NCBI GenBank assembly: GCA_944990035.1 | Contig: CALYLX010000082.1 | Coordinates: forward strand, 186,001-250,000 | Direction of reading: 5' to 3' | DNA: 64,000 nt | From: Clitopilus passeckerianus | Taxonomy: Eukaryota > Basidiomycota > Agaricomycetes > Agaricales > Entolomataceae | Part shown: positions 11,072 to 22,163 of the stretch, piece after piece | How the letters are laid out: each line of letters begins with the position of its first letter | Numbering within the stretch: position 1 is the stretch's first letter | Notes under the pieces: model-generated | Seen by the model: only the letters and a program-made list of their open reading frames with translations | The model's database searches: none | Told to the model about the DNA's origin: nothing | Made by a program: the position numbers and the translations under genes

Positions 11072-11783
11072 GTGTCAGGGAATTTGCCGCGGACGTGTTT
11101 ATCACTATCAAATATGTTATATTTGTCTCTTTCTATACCTTCTCCACTTCGATACCGTAGGAATTTAATATCTATATCTTGCAATACACAATACTCCACA
11201 ATTTCATGCCTTTTCTCTGAACTGTTGTAAAATTGTCGACCACCTTTCCGAAAAAATCTTTGTCAAGCCTGGAATTACTGACTGGATGGAACGTCAGTTC
11301 ATCCGATACGAGCGTAGACCTTAGCGTCGGCCTCTGCGTCATGTTCTTCGGTTCTGTGGCCTGGTCTGCATATGGGTGTCCCATTGGCTTAAACTATGGT
11401 TCCTGATGGCACTCGCACTGAATCGAGTCCACTGCCCCTTCACGGCCTAAGAGGAATGGACTAGACCGCGTACCGTACGATTTCGTTTGCACACGTGGAA
11501 ATACCCCCTGATTCTAGGGCTACAGCTCGCCCAACTACACTCTTTGAGGAGTCAAATGAGAAGATGCGACTCGAGCAATTGAAATATGGATCAATAGTAT
11601 CAAAATCACATTCTACAGGCAAGCACAAGACGCATTCGAGCCAAGACAAGAAGAACAACGGTTATTTGTACTAGCAACCCCGAGACGTCCTTCATTCATT
11701 GGGTTGGACATCTCCACTGAAGAAAATAGTTAGAATAATCTCAAATTCGAACGACCAACTTACGATCATGATAGTGAATTCGA
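11072..11783. other. intergenic, convergent ends
   Basis: 3' flank of the kinase and of the opposing peptide-precursor gene. A probable 3'-UTR intron of that gene lies at 11717-11763 on the minus strand. No other gene seen. Confidence 0.4.
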
Positions 11784-12173
11784 TCACCAACTAACGAAGA
11801 CGATATCAGCATCGGACTCTCCACGTTTCTTTTCTTCACCCCAGTAGGTGAATACAAGGTCTTCCTTGGCCTCTTCGCGTTTCTGGTTCTCCTCACCCCA
11901 ATAGGTGAATACAATGTCCTCCTTGGGTTCCTCACGTTTCTGATTCTCCTCACCCCAATAGGTGAAGACTATGTCGCTGTTGGCCTCGCTACGCTTGCCA
12001 CTTGCTTCAGCCCAGTCAACGAAAACGATGTCGGAGCCGCTTTCTTCGCGCTAGAAAAGCATACCTCGCGGGTAAGCGACAGAAGGCTGCAATCCATTAA
12101 TCCATACCTTGACGGCGGGCGCAGCGTGAACGGCAGCAGCGAGGAGAGCGGCGAAGATCCGAGAGAATTGCAT
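11784..12173 (-). CDS. secreted Kex2-processed repeat peptide precursor (candidate fungal RiPP / KEP)
   Basis: A 110-residue precursor from two exons: 12108-12173 and 11784-12050, intron 12051-12107. Exon 1 is a classic signal peptide (MQFSRIFAALLAAAVHAAPAVK). The rest is five tandem units built on the core D(I/L)VF(T/V)(Y/D/S)W; units 1-4 end in Lys-Arg, the Kex2 protease site. Units 2 and 3 both contain DIVFTYWGEENQKR, unit 4 DLVFTYWGEEKKR, and the last ends at DIVFVSW-stop. This architecture (signal peptide, near-identical short repeats, KR between them) defines the KEP class, which includes the precursors of ustiloxin-, phomopsin- and asperipin-type cyclic peptides (dikaritins) as well as unmodified repellent-type peptides. 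The aromatic F-T-Y-W core resembles substrates of UstY-type cyclisation, but no UstYa (DUF3328) gene is visible in the window. The product is unknown; I recognise no named relative. Confidence 0.82.
11823..12010 (-). repeat. in-gene tandem repeat, 54-57 nt period
   Basis: Direct repeat inside the peptide-precursor gene. On the plus strand CGTTTCT begins at 11824, 11878 and 11935, giving spacings of 54 and 57 nt (18 and 19 codons). CTCACCCCAATAGGTGAA is identical in the last two copies. Near-identity at third codon positions suggests recent duplication or gene conversion between units. Confidence 0.85.
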
Positions 12174-12257
12174 GGTCGATGAGAGAATACTTAAGACTGC
12201 TGGGCTGCGAGCAACTTGAGAGGTAGCTCGATGCTGTTCGTTGTTGGTCGAGTAGGC

Positions 12258-12265
12258 CTTTTATA
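12258..12265 (-). promoter_or_regulatory. TATA box of the peptide-precursor gene
   Basis: TATAAAAG on the minus strand, 85 nt upstream of the ATG at 12173. The spacing suits a strongly expressed short-leader gene. Confidence 0.55.
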
Positions 12266-13752
12266 GATTTGCGAACCTTGGAGATTGCTCGAAGACCGGC
12301 AGGTCACGTAAGAGCAACATGGTTTCTGTGTGGCAAGTGACCCCTGGTGCACTAATGCTCCCAATAAGCTTAACGCTGTGGAGAATTCGTTCATTCAGAA
12401 GAGTATATCAATCCGAATCGTGCCTGCTGTTCGGGTGGAAGCTGTGATTTCATGGTTCGTAAACCTCTCGATAATCGAGGAAAGTTTTGCCCACCGTAAC
12501 AGCGAAAGAGGTTCCTATAACCTATAATATAATGCTTTTCTCGGCGAGTGAATGGAATCTTCATGAATAATAAAATGGGAGGAAATTCGTTGTGTTTAAC
12601 AAGTGTTTAGGCTGGGGCAAGCGCCTTGACCCCCCAATCTGCTTGCTCTTCTTTATGGATCTTGGATCGGATAAAGGCCGTGAGATCCTGCCATGGAGCT
12701 CCGAGGCCCAGATGACGAATTTCGTGTTCAGTTCTCTGGAGGCTTTAAGCTTCAATACCAGGCGATTCTTCACGAGGCTGAATCTAGAAGTCCTTGTGTA
12801 TCTCGAAAGGTGGAACTCTTCTTCATATCACGTCATCAACTGGTTCGCCAAACGTATTCCTCGGACCAGAGCTCGTTTTCGTAGAAGTATCGTGCCTCAA
12901 CTCATGACGATTATTTCTCTTGTCCTCGGGCTAGGGGCGTCTCCCGGGATTTCATTGCCAATGCGTTTGACCGTGCAGGAGATCGATCTAAGCTGGGCAC
13001 TGACGCCTAATTGCCACGGAGTGGGATGAATATCTCGAGAGCGAATGACGGTGGTGAGGACCGGGTTCCACGATGCGACAAAGGTAAAAGTAGCAAAAGA
13101 ACCTACTCAATTTGAGCTTTTGATACCCGATTGGGGACCAAGCGACTGCTGGAAAGATAATATATGCTTCCTGCGTCTAGAATTCTAGCCCCTATCAAAG
13201 GCTGCTGCTGTCAGGGCACTTCCAGAGCGAACTCGCCTCTGGAGGATGCATCCTTTCCAACTCGTGAAGTACGATTGATCATAAAGAAACGTGCATTTTA
13301 CAACATAATATGAGTGGGCCTGGTGCGGCAGAAATAGATATGCTCGGACTTTTTAGCCCATAATTCTAGCCTTACGCCTGAGACGAGGCCAGAAACTCTC
13401 GATAAGCTTGGGCAAGGTCGGACCGCACGAGTGACCTAAGCGCCTGCCGTTCTCGAGCAGTGGAAGTCCAATTATTGATAAGGGAAGCCACAAGAGCCCT
13501 TATAGCGCCACCACCGCAGAGAATGAAGTTTCATTGTAGATACAACATCGTATCTAATGAAGCTGATAAGCTTATAGGGGTGAGAAATCTCGTAAGAAGT
13601 TACAAGCATGACACGGAATTCAGTAATGGAAGGACCAAGTGGTGGGAGTCTCCGCATAGCATATCTCCGTCAGTAAGATGATCTCGATGAGCAAGTTTTC
13701 CAAGGGATTTTCGAACTTTCGAGCGACAGGTGGAACTGAAGCTTTGAAGCTT
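12266..13752. other. gene-poor spacer
   Basis: Carries open frames at 12592-13029 (plus) and 12561-12773 (minus) that overlap each other and show no domain, signal peptide or splice logic. I do not call a gene. Confidence 0.4.
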
Positions 13753-13765
13753 GAAGTTTCTAGAA
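13753..13765. promoter_or_regulatory. distal heat-shock element
   Basis: GAAGTTTCTAGAA is a perfect three-unit GAAnnTTCnnGAA Hsf1-type element, about 500 nt upstream of the small heat-shock gene. It may be too distal to act, but it is one of three such motifs in this stretch. Confidence 0.45.
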
Positions 13766-13988
13766 ATGGCTGGATCATGACGTTTTTGTGACAAGTCACG
13801 CGTTACCAGGCTTCTTGTTTATCTCTGTTTGGGAGGGCCAGGCCCTACCTCATGCCCAGGCTGAGGTGGGACCAAATTTAATCCTTCGACATGATATATA
13901 CCCCGCCCTTTACTTCTGAAATCTACCGTTGAAGATAAAGCACTTCCCCACTCATTGTGGATAATCGATGCGCGGCCTTTATTGATCG

Positions 13989-14001
13989 TTCGAGAAATTT
14001 C
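13989..14001. promoter_or_regulatory. heat-shock element
   Basis: TTCGAGAAATTTC matches TTCnnGAAnnTTC exactly, a three-unit Hsf1 site about 260 nt upstream of the small heat-shock protein start. Confidence 0.65.
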
Positions 14002-14116
14002 CAGGGAGTTCTCGCCTGGTGGCTCTCGTTAGAACTGTTCACGCTGTTTCAACAGGTTTGGAATGCGAATTACTCATCCGCCACGTCAACATAGTCTCAC
14101 CCAGCTATGCTCTCGT

Positions 14117-14166
14117 TTCTCGAAATATCTACTGACGTCGAGCAAGTCCCCTGCTTTGGGTATAAA
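14117..14166 (+). promoter_or_regulatory. proximal heat-shock element and TATA box
   Basis: TTCTCGAA (TTCnnGAA) at 14117-14124 precedes TATAAA at 14161-14166, about 97 nt before the ATG of the small heat-shock gene. The layout is that of a heat-inducible promoter. Confidence 0.6.
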
Positions 14167-14262
14167 GCCATGCCACCGTCGACTAGCATGCACATAATCG
14201 CAGCCTCTAAGTACTCACTCGAGCTCAGACAACCCACCGCGAAAGAATTCTAACGCTCTACT

Positions 14263-14845
14263 ATGTCTTCATCCTCTGTCTGGTTCTACGAACCTTTCTA
14301 TGACTTCGACCGCCTCGTTGACGGCCTCTTCTCGTCTCCTACTGGAGCCTCCAGTGGCCCACTAACCCGAAGGAACGAGAATGGAAATGTTGATGGTGCA
14401 GTTCGATCCATCCGCCCAAGGTAAGCAATGTCGTACCTCAACGGTTCGATTTCGAACTAACTTGCGATTAGGATGGACCTCCACGAGAACAAGGAGAATA
14501 ATAGTGTCACCGCCTCATTCGAGCTTCCGGGGTTCAAGAAGGAAGATGTCCAGATTGAACTCCATAACGGACGTCTCTCCGTGTCTGCAGAGAACTCGAT
14601 CTCGCAAGAAAAGGAGGAGAGTGGGTACGCTGTAAGGGAACGGAGGTACGGGAAGTTCTCCAGGACTTTGCGGCTTCCCGAGGGCATCAAGGTAAGTTTT
14701 ACGGTTCTCTACAGTTAAGTGAATTGTTTTCTAACGATGTTAACAGGAATCAGAAGTCAAAGCTGCCATGGATAATGGCATCCTCACTGTCACTTTCCCT
14801 AAGTCCTCTCCAGAGATGGCTCCGAAGAGGATCACTGTGGCTTGA
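14263..14845 (+). CDS. small heat-shock protein, alpha-crystallin (Hsp20) family
   Basis: ATP-independent chaperone that holds unfolded proteins. Three exons (14263-14420, 14472-14691, 14747-14845) encode 158 residues. The N-terminal WFYEPFYDFDRLVD precedes an alpha-crystallin domain with ASFELPGFKKEDVQIELHNGRLSVSAE, the strand RRYGKFSRTLRLPEGI, and the closing motif MDNGILTVTFPK followed by RITVA. These are the diagnostic A-x-x-x-n-G-v-L elements of the family, at normal length. Upstream heat-shock elements and a TATA box support heat induction. No lesion. Confidence 0.93.
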
Positions 14846-15175
14846 AGGACTAAGTTCTTACGAAATCCAATTCTCCTACACCTCCCGGTTCTAATTTCTT
14901 TCTTTTTCTTCTACATACAATATCCATATGATCTGGGGACGTTGGCACATCCCACCTAGGACATTTTCCCAATGTGCTACATTTCAATTTGTATCTGATA
15001 TTGACATCTGGATGTACTGGATATCATATGTTCTTCATCCATAAACGACTCCTAATATGATTTTTTCGTGGTGTTACCCAAACACTCGGTGAAGTCTGTT
15101 GCGTTCTGGTCCAGAAGGGAAAATCACGGTAAGTTTCGTATTCATTCTTTCTCAAGCAAGATCTTTCCAGCATTA
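14846..15175. other. convergent intergenic spacer
   Basis: 3' flanks of the small heat-shock gene and the opposing hypothetical gene. Nothing else seen. Confidence 0.4.
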
Positions 15176-16665
15176 TTAGAGTAGAGACGGAATGGTGTGG
15201 TCTAGGTGAAGACGATGAGATTTGATATGGAGACTAGACTGACGACGGACCTGCTTTAACTCTGTTACGTTGATTCCGTGCTGTGGAAGGAGAGCACGTT
15301 TCATGTCTTCAGATTTAAGCGGCTTTCTCTCTAGTGCCAGAGCCTTATAATATTGTTTACTCCCATCATCGGGCCACTTACCTTCATATTCGCTGGTGGA
15401 AGACACGATGTATGCCTGGAGCATGATTGGCCGATCACAGACAAGGATGTCGTCACACCTATTCCGAGGGGTTCTTCCAGTCAGCGTACAACGTTCGTCA
15501 AGTAGTGTGCAATTTGGTTACCCAAGAGACCCGAGATCAACGACTGGTAGGAATTGGTCGGTGTCTATACGAGTTTTATCGACGACACCTGTGGCGAAGT
15601 CAGTCATTGCAGGAGGTTGATTTGAAGTTTAAATGCGTACACAATGCGAATCGTTGGGACTGTGGCTGCTTATTGAGGATAGCGATGCTATCTGTATCCA
15701 TTGGCAGCTCCTCCTGTGAAGAGAGAATTGATGCCGTTTCGGCGTCCTCAAAGATAGCGACATGCTTCGGCTATGTTAGAGTCAGTAAGCAGTGGATGTG
15801 GTTCGGCTGATTGGGGCGTGCGTACTTCGACGGCGGCATTCAGGCCATCAGGTGACAATATTCCGCCGGCTTTCTCTTTGACAGTTGAGAATCCAATCCT
15901 GGAAGATGAGTAAGTGCCAAGGGTCAAGCGTGTAGCTTTCCCATCCCGTACTCGCTGTGCCACATAATGTCTTGGCGTCTGGCGACTGAAAAAGATGACG
16001 TTAATATCCGCTCAACGAAGTGGAATTTATTGAGCCTGCTACCTCCAGGTTGGAATGCGAGTTTCTGAATATTACGGATGTGGCGAAGGCGTTCTCAGTA
16101 AGAGACGGTCTCAATAAGTTGAATTGATCTCGTACCTTCCACACTATTGGAGGCCATGGCTGCCCAGATGGTGTGCTTCCAGGAGGGGTTAGAGTGAAAA
16201 CAATCTATAAAATCAGTCAGGAATGTGTGTGACCTCCAGCTGCCATCCCTACGTTAACAGTCGCCTTCAATTTCTTTCTAGCAATGTCGACGGCCGTAAA
16301 AATGACGAGGCGCCTTGTGATCGATTTAGGATTGACAACAGCCTGGGGAGCTGGCGCAACGTCATCACTGCTCCGGTGCTTTAGCGCTGGGTCACGTAAG
16401 ATTCGACCGTTTACCTCGATAGCCCGCCTTCTGGTTTCTCTTTATTCCCTTCCTTACTTCGTTGAGCAGTGTCTTCTATCTGCTTGATCAGTTCCCTCCA
16501 TTTCACCTCGTCGAATATCTGGCCGGCGGTGGAATCTATAGCGTTAGCAATGATTGTAACGTTGTACGTCGTCTGCGTGACCGCTAGATCACCAGCACTC
16601 GTGAGGGCTGTATTCTCGATGCTGAACTGTTGTGCATTGGCAAATGGGTCAGAAGGAGATGCCAT
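15176..16665 (-). CDS. hypothetical multi-exon protein
   Basis: I do not recognise this protein. The start at 16665 gives MASPSDPFANAQQFSIENTAL. A donor GTAAAC after EGGLSR leads to an exon beginning AVVNPKSITRRLVIF and ending LKATVN. Then come IVFTLTPPGSTPSGQPWPPIVWK, a stretch with FSTVKEKAGGILSPDGLN, HVAIFEDAETASIL, and a last part with KQYYKALALERKPLKSEDMK ending at 15176. Exons are separated by 50-70 nt introns with ordinary borders, so the gene looks expressed and intact overall, though the exons around 15450-15640 and 16000-16100 are uncertain. No transmembrane segment or signal peptide is obvious. Confidence 0.5.
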
Positions 16666-18115
16666 CAGTATCAAGTATGGTAAGACTGGGAAGGAAGGGG
16701 ACTAAGAGTTGACAGAATGCTTATAGGCGATCGCCGTTGAAGAGGAGACCAATTCAAAAGGAGAACCTTCCATCGATTTTGGCAATCGATAACTGAGGCG
16801 CCCATATGGGCCCAGCGCTAAAGCGACACATGTGCTTGCTCGGATGAAGACCTAACGAAGAAGTAGATCAGATGAAGGTCCTGCTTCCGCTAGCCAAACA
16901 AACACACTGGGAAGTTCTAGCGCCTGGGCCACAGACATTCAGAATGTTCTCATGAGTCATTAGTCATTGATATATACTCAATTCATTGATAGAACCGAGT
17001 CACTGTCGGGAAGGCTAGAAGCAACGACTATCATGACATGAGCGTCTGGATACCTAAATGAGGGGGGCAGCGTGATTAGACCCTCGTACGTAGTCCCGAG
17101 AAATGGAGGAAAGGCGGAAAATAGGCTTCGCGTCGGTTTTCACGATGATTTCCGCATGTCTGATATATTTGATACACGCACCAATAGGCATGGATTACCA
17201 TGAGGCTGGTGACGAACGATCGAACAATCTACGATCAGTAGATTGTATTAATGCACTATCACCGTTGTGAAAACCTGGTCCATGTGAAAGGACTGGCTGG
17301 AATGCATTGCCGAGAAGAATAAAAAGCGGTAGACAATCAAGGCGCTCGCGGGAGCTGAGTGTGAGCGCGTGTCATGTTCCCCTAGGTTGTAATCTGGCGA
17401 GGACCGCGGTCACGTACCGCTACAGGTTGAGGATTCATCCTAGTTCGGGTTGGGATCATGAATTTGAATGCCAGAAACGCCAGAATAAACACCGGCTCGT
17501 TCTATCCGAGATCCCGTAATGACGGGCTGGCGCCTGTTATCGGGGGTAAGAAAAAGCGCCCAGGGTCCGGGGGTTTCACACCTTGTCCTTAACCATCACG
17601 ATCATTGAGATGACAGTGAGCCACCTCCGATGACTCCGATGAATTATGATCTTGGGGACCCTATTTGCGCGAACGGGGATGGCGTTCTCTACTGCAAGAG
17701 AATCACATAGGTATGCAACCAGCTTACAAGAATTTATCTACTCAAAGCGTGATAGGCTCTGAATTGTTGGAGCCCCACGGCGATGGTGAAGCAGCTGCAC
17801 TCGGTTTCCAATTCACGGAGCTTTCCAATCTGTTACAAGGCCAAAAATCATGCATGCCAGCCCAGAAGCACAATTTAAGCCACCCGACCCTTTCTTGGCT
17901 TTCGTAAGTCATTCCATGCATTGTATGTCGATCTGCGCTTACTGGGAATGTGCGTCTATTCCACGCTGCATCCAGGCGGGTGAATTTGTTTCCCGAACAC
18001 TCCGGGCAACCCTTCTTCGCTTCCAGGCATATACTTAAAATGAGTATATATTCTCTTATCCCATGCCTATGTAACGTTGCAGCCGCCTACTCTCGTAGGT
18101 TGCCCACTACCCAGC
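16666..18115. other. intergenic, no gene seen
   Basis: About 1.45 kb with several short frames but no coherent gene, RNA or mobile-element signature. It probably contains divergent promoters for the flanking genes. Confidence 0.4.
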
Positions 18116-20055
18116 ATGCGTGTATACTTTTTCTTAACCACTGTTTCCCTCAACGTCTTCGTTGCCTCCTACGCTCTTCCCCCCCGATTGCCTATGGCAA
18201 ATCTCTCAAGGAATAACCTGACTCTTATACCGCGTCAGGGGAACGGGCAATCTTGTAGCTGCTCGACTATTGCGTCTGGTTGTTCAGGATGTTCCGCCGA
18301 TCAGATATGCTGTCTGGCTGGCGACGTTTGCTACGAGTAAGATAACTTCAATTCATGCCAACCATTAAATTGTCTGAAATATATTACAGCATAGGTTCTC
18401 AGCAAGGGCCAATTTTCAACCAGGATGCATGCTGCACAGGAAACGCCTGTAACGGAGCGGCCCCTCCTCCAAGTTCTTCCAGTGCTACCGATACAGCAAC
18501 GAGTACACCTCCTCCCACATCTACTACACCCATCCCCTCGTCGACGTCAAGCACTCCCACTGCTGAATCCTCTACCACGCCGGGTTCAGAATCGCCCGCT
18601 CCTACTGCCCCGGTGGCAGCACACAGTGAGCCGAAAACTGGTGCAATCGTCGGCGGTGCAGTAGGTGGAGCCGCCGCTGTCGGGGCAGGAATCCTGGCCT
18701 TTTTTACAGCAGAGCACCTAGGATATATCTTCGGAGTATTGGTGAGTGGGGTGCTTTGACTGGAAGTCATGCAAATCTAAGGAGAATATCAAGGCTGCCG
18801 CGTTGCTTGGCCTCTTCATCTTCAGATCCAGGCGGCTGGTATTCTCCGTCGATGAGGATGTCGGCCAAACACAGGTCGGTTTCCTTATATCATGCATAGC
18901 CTACCCACTAAGGTTGACACACCTCATTTCAGATATCCCTCTTTCTTACTCCTCATAAGAAGCTAGTCGATACTGCACTGGACGCCCCGGAGAAAATACT
19001 CGTGTGGAAGGTGTGTATACACTCTAGTCACTTACCAAGTTGGTACTCAAACCGCAGTCAATAGGTGTTCGACATCGGGCATGCACGTAAGTTAACTGAT
19101 CATCATCATGGCGTTCGCATTTCTCACTGGCTTTCAGAACGGCACTTCGACATAACCGTTCCTTGCACGTAGGTTGACTTAAGTGCTTCGGTGAAACGAT
19201 CCCTCACGATTCTGTAGCTACGGAGAGGGTATTCCAGAGATCGGATTCGGAACCATCGAAGACAAGGAGACCTACGTGAGGTGCTCAGACTTCAGTCCCG
19301 CACCGGTAGGATTTCTTTGAACTTAATTCATCTATAAAGTCAAATCTGATTCTTGGAACAGACTTATTTGGACGAGGAAGGCTGGCATCTAGATGATGAG
19401 AAGGAAAAGGAGCCAGCACCGGAAACCAAGCCAAAAAAGCTCCATCGCCCAAAACTACACGCTAGGAACCGCAGTGGGCTGGGTAGTAGGGTTGCCGTTG
19501 GTAGGTTTGTTTGCCCTGCCTCGTTTCTATGGGTTTCTTAGCTATTTGATAGGTACGATTGATGAAGGTGGCATGAACCCTTTCTTGCTTCTCGAAAGTT
19601 CTTTGTTTGGGTGAGTGTATTTCAACTCAAGTTGATCCATTACTGACTTTGTTTACAGCGAAGGCTCTGAATATCAAGCTGAAGGGGAACTCTACCTGCA
19701 CGTCTTTAGGAGCAATGGATATACCGGTGAGATGATCCTCTCTTCCCGTTAGGCTCTCGGCTGACTGGGTAAACAGCTGGAAAGTATGGCGACGCAATAG
19801 CAAAGGCCATCGAGGGAGATAGACTAACTCCCGAGGATGGCATACGAATCCAAGGCCTTCGTCCAGTAAGTCTTCATTGCTTCGCATTTTTGTCACTATC
19901 ATTAAGCCACGTTCTAGCTCACCTCTTGGCATATTCGCTCTGCGGGCAACGGGAAGCTCAAGCTAGAGGTCGTCGCGAATCGAAAGGAAGATGTCAAGAA
20001 ATATAAACACGAATGCAAGATCACGAAAGCGGCGAAAGCACCGAAATCCGGATGA
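18116..20055 (+). CDS. secreted/membrane Cys-rich protein with Ser/Thr stalk, internally frameshifted
   Basis: Function unrecognised. The start at 18116 gives a signal peptide (MRVYFFLTTVSLNVFVASYAL), then a Cys-rich domain (CSCSTIASGCSGCSADQICC ... DACCTGNACNG), a Ser/Thr/Pro stalk, a Gly/Ala membrane segment (GAIVGGAVGGAAAVGAGILAFF) and a basic FRSRR stop-transfer. A cytosolic part follows through short introns (ISLFLTPHKKLVD, VFDIGHA, RHFDITVPC, YGEGIPEIGFGTIEDKE, then TYLDEEGWHLDDEKEKEPAP). Exon phases agree up to about 19435. There the frame must slip by one base, at an A6 run in GCCAAAAAAGCTCC, to enter the next frame (NYTLGTAVGWVVG ... FLLLESSLFG), which continues to the stop at 20053-20055. 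No GT occurs nearby, so an intron cannot explain the slip. It is either a homopolymer error or a real mutation. It could also be two genes. Confidence 0.5.
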
Positions 20056-20904
20056 GCCTAAGCTATAGATTGAGACACGAATTGAACGGTTATGTAGCTA
20101 TCCTGCGTATCTTTGTTCCTATGCGGTTCTGGTTCTGGTGATGACCGACATGGTGCTGGGTCTAATTCTGTTCGTTACGCCTTTTAATGACATTACGACG
20201 TTTACGAGTTTTACATGTATCCCATATTTTTGTCCATATACAAATATATTCTGCTTCCTTCGGCCAATAAACAGTGCCATGGCAGGGCGATGAACGATCA
20301 AGCACCGTGGCGAGGATTGCCTTTGCATTGGCTTTCTCCAGGCGTTGACCATGCAAGGGAGGGTCGTGCAACAGGCCCCTACATGCTGAAAACATTAAGC
20401 GATCAGGCCTCGGATAATGACGGTCAGACGACCATACCTTTCTTGCTCGTCTGTCGCGCTCGTCCTTCCCTCCTGCTTCAGGCGTCGCCGAACTCGAGAG
20501 ATCTTTCCAACACGACATCAGAGTGAAAAAGCCCGACGAGGTCTGCCTTTCCGTTATCGTTGGCCTTCGGTAGTCAGAAAGGCTGGAGGACCAACGGTTT
20601 TTCCAGCTATGAGAACGTGAAGTTGGGGAAGCATTGAAGTGGGCGTAGCAGACTTCAAATCGCAAGTGCTGAAAATCATGGTTAATGCCTTTTATGAATA
20701 ACAAGCGTAAACAACTACTACTCCCCGGGCCGATCCAGGCGTCCCATAATACCGTCATATTTCGGTCACCAACCGTGTTGTTCAAATGTTTCTATCACCG
20801 CATATGCATATCATGTGGCTTTATCTGGGCTTTATAGCTTAACCTCCTTAATACCCACAGCTCGCCTTTGCTCTTCAGCACAGACTCATACAGGCCACCC
20901 AACG
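20056..20904. other. spacer with a long antisense open frame, not called
   Basis: A 207-codon minus-strand frame spans 20162-20785 without introns, but its composition (rich in Arg, Ser, Trp) is unlike nearby proteins and no domain is visible. The region also holds the F-box promoter. Confidence 0.3.
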
Positions 20905-22163
20905 ATGTACATACCTGAAGATGTACAATACCTGATCCTGGACCAGCTTTCCCGAGATCCAACCCAGCTCTTACGTCTGGCGACCATAAGCCGTGCATGG
21001 TTGCATCATTCTCGAGGAATATATTGCAATAGCTACTCATTTCGCCTCCGTGTCTCTACGCTCAGGAAGCCAAGCGTAGCATTAGGTGTGCTGAGCTCCC
21101 CACTTTGCACAATACGGGGGCGTATCAGATGCCTCGACATTTTCGGCCCAGAGGTCTCACCAACTGACGACATAATACGCCCACCGCTTCACGAGCTCTA
21201 CGAACGGTTCAACGAAGAACTTGCTCATTTGAGCGACATTTTTCCGCCTCTTCGCCGTCTTTCCTTCCGCTTTCCGACCTGGACCTACTGGTCCAAATCA
21301 ACTCTCGATCTACTCGCCATGCCCGGCAAACGGTTGGGAACTCTGGAATTCCGTAGTACTCGGTTTCAGAACTGGGATACCCCACTTTACTTCGCAGCTC
21401 AGTTCCCCAATTTACGGAAACTTTCTATATCTTCGGGAAGATTGGCAACATCCGCGACCTCAACTCCTTCTGCAAACGTTGACTTTCCCTCTCTTACCTG
21501 GCTAGTCGTCGACGCGGCTGCTGAAGAATCCCATACGCTGCTTCGCGGATTCCTTACCCAGTTCTCGAACCTAACGAAGTTGACGATTAATGAAGCATGG
21601 CTCAGCCAAAACCTCCGCCACGCAGGAGAGTTGATCGAATTCATTGGGCCGAGGCTCCGCCATCTGGAAATCGGAGTCACGAGACTAGGGCTAGCTCGTC
21701 AACTTGGTAAGTAGGTCATCTATGCAATATTCTCCGTCTTCCGACTGAATCCGCGGTATGAATAATAGAGGCAGATCTTCCAATTACGCTGAAGCATAAC
21801 ACCAACCTTGCTAGCCTCGAAATTGGGCCCTTGATGCTGCAGAAGGATCCTATTCCAATGACCTGGCTGTTGGAGTTAATACAGTCAATATCTTCCGAGA
21901 GCTTCGAGCAGCTTCGACTTCGCTTTATCCTTCCGGATTGTCAGCGTGGTGCTAACCAGTCCGGTCCCAACCCCCAAGCCTATAGACATCTCTTCGGATG
22001 GTCGAGCTTGGAACAGTCGTTGTTGTCGCATGAGGTTTTCCAATCGGTCCCTATGTTGTATATTGCGATAAGAAGGGGAGGAGATTTAGATTTGACGGCG
22101 GTGAAGGAGGGGCTCCCGGATCTCCATGCGAAAGGAAAGTTGACGGTCGTTCCGTATTCGTAA
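20905..22163 (+). CDS. F-box protein with leucine-rich repeat-like C-terminus
   Basis: Putative SCF adaptor. The start at 20905 is chosen because the F-box begins at once (IPEDVQYLILDQLSRDPTQL, LATISRAWLHHSR). The frame is open further up to 20815, but the extra residues are not F-box-like. One intron (21707-21768; CTTG|GTAAGT ... AATAG|AG). The body has irregular LRR-like units (LRRLSFRFPTW, LGTLEFRSTRF, LRKLSISSGRL, LTKLTINEAW, LRHLEIGV). About 400 residues. Its LRR architecture differs from the F-box gene at 2326-4654; they are not recent duplicates. Confidence 0.8.

Noticed and set aside
11784..12173. Basidiomycete mating pheromone precursor
   Set aside because: No C-terminal CaaX motif, and a classical signal peptide is present, which lipopeptide pheromone precursors lack.
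12592..13029. 145-codon plus-strand open frame between the peptide precursor and Hsp20
   Set aside because: It overlaps a competing minus-strand frame and lacks any recognisable motif, signal peptide or splice structure.
20162..20785. 207-codon intronless minus-strand open frame
   Set aside because: Long by chance standards, but with no domain, atypical composition and no supporting context. Neighbouring real genes are intron-rich.
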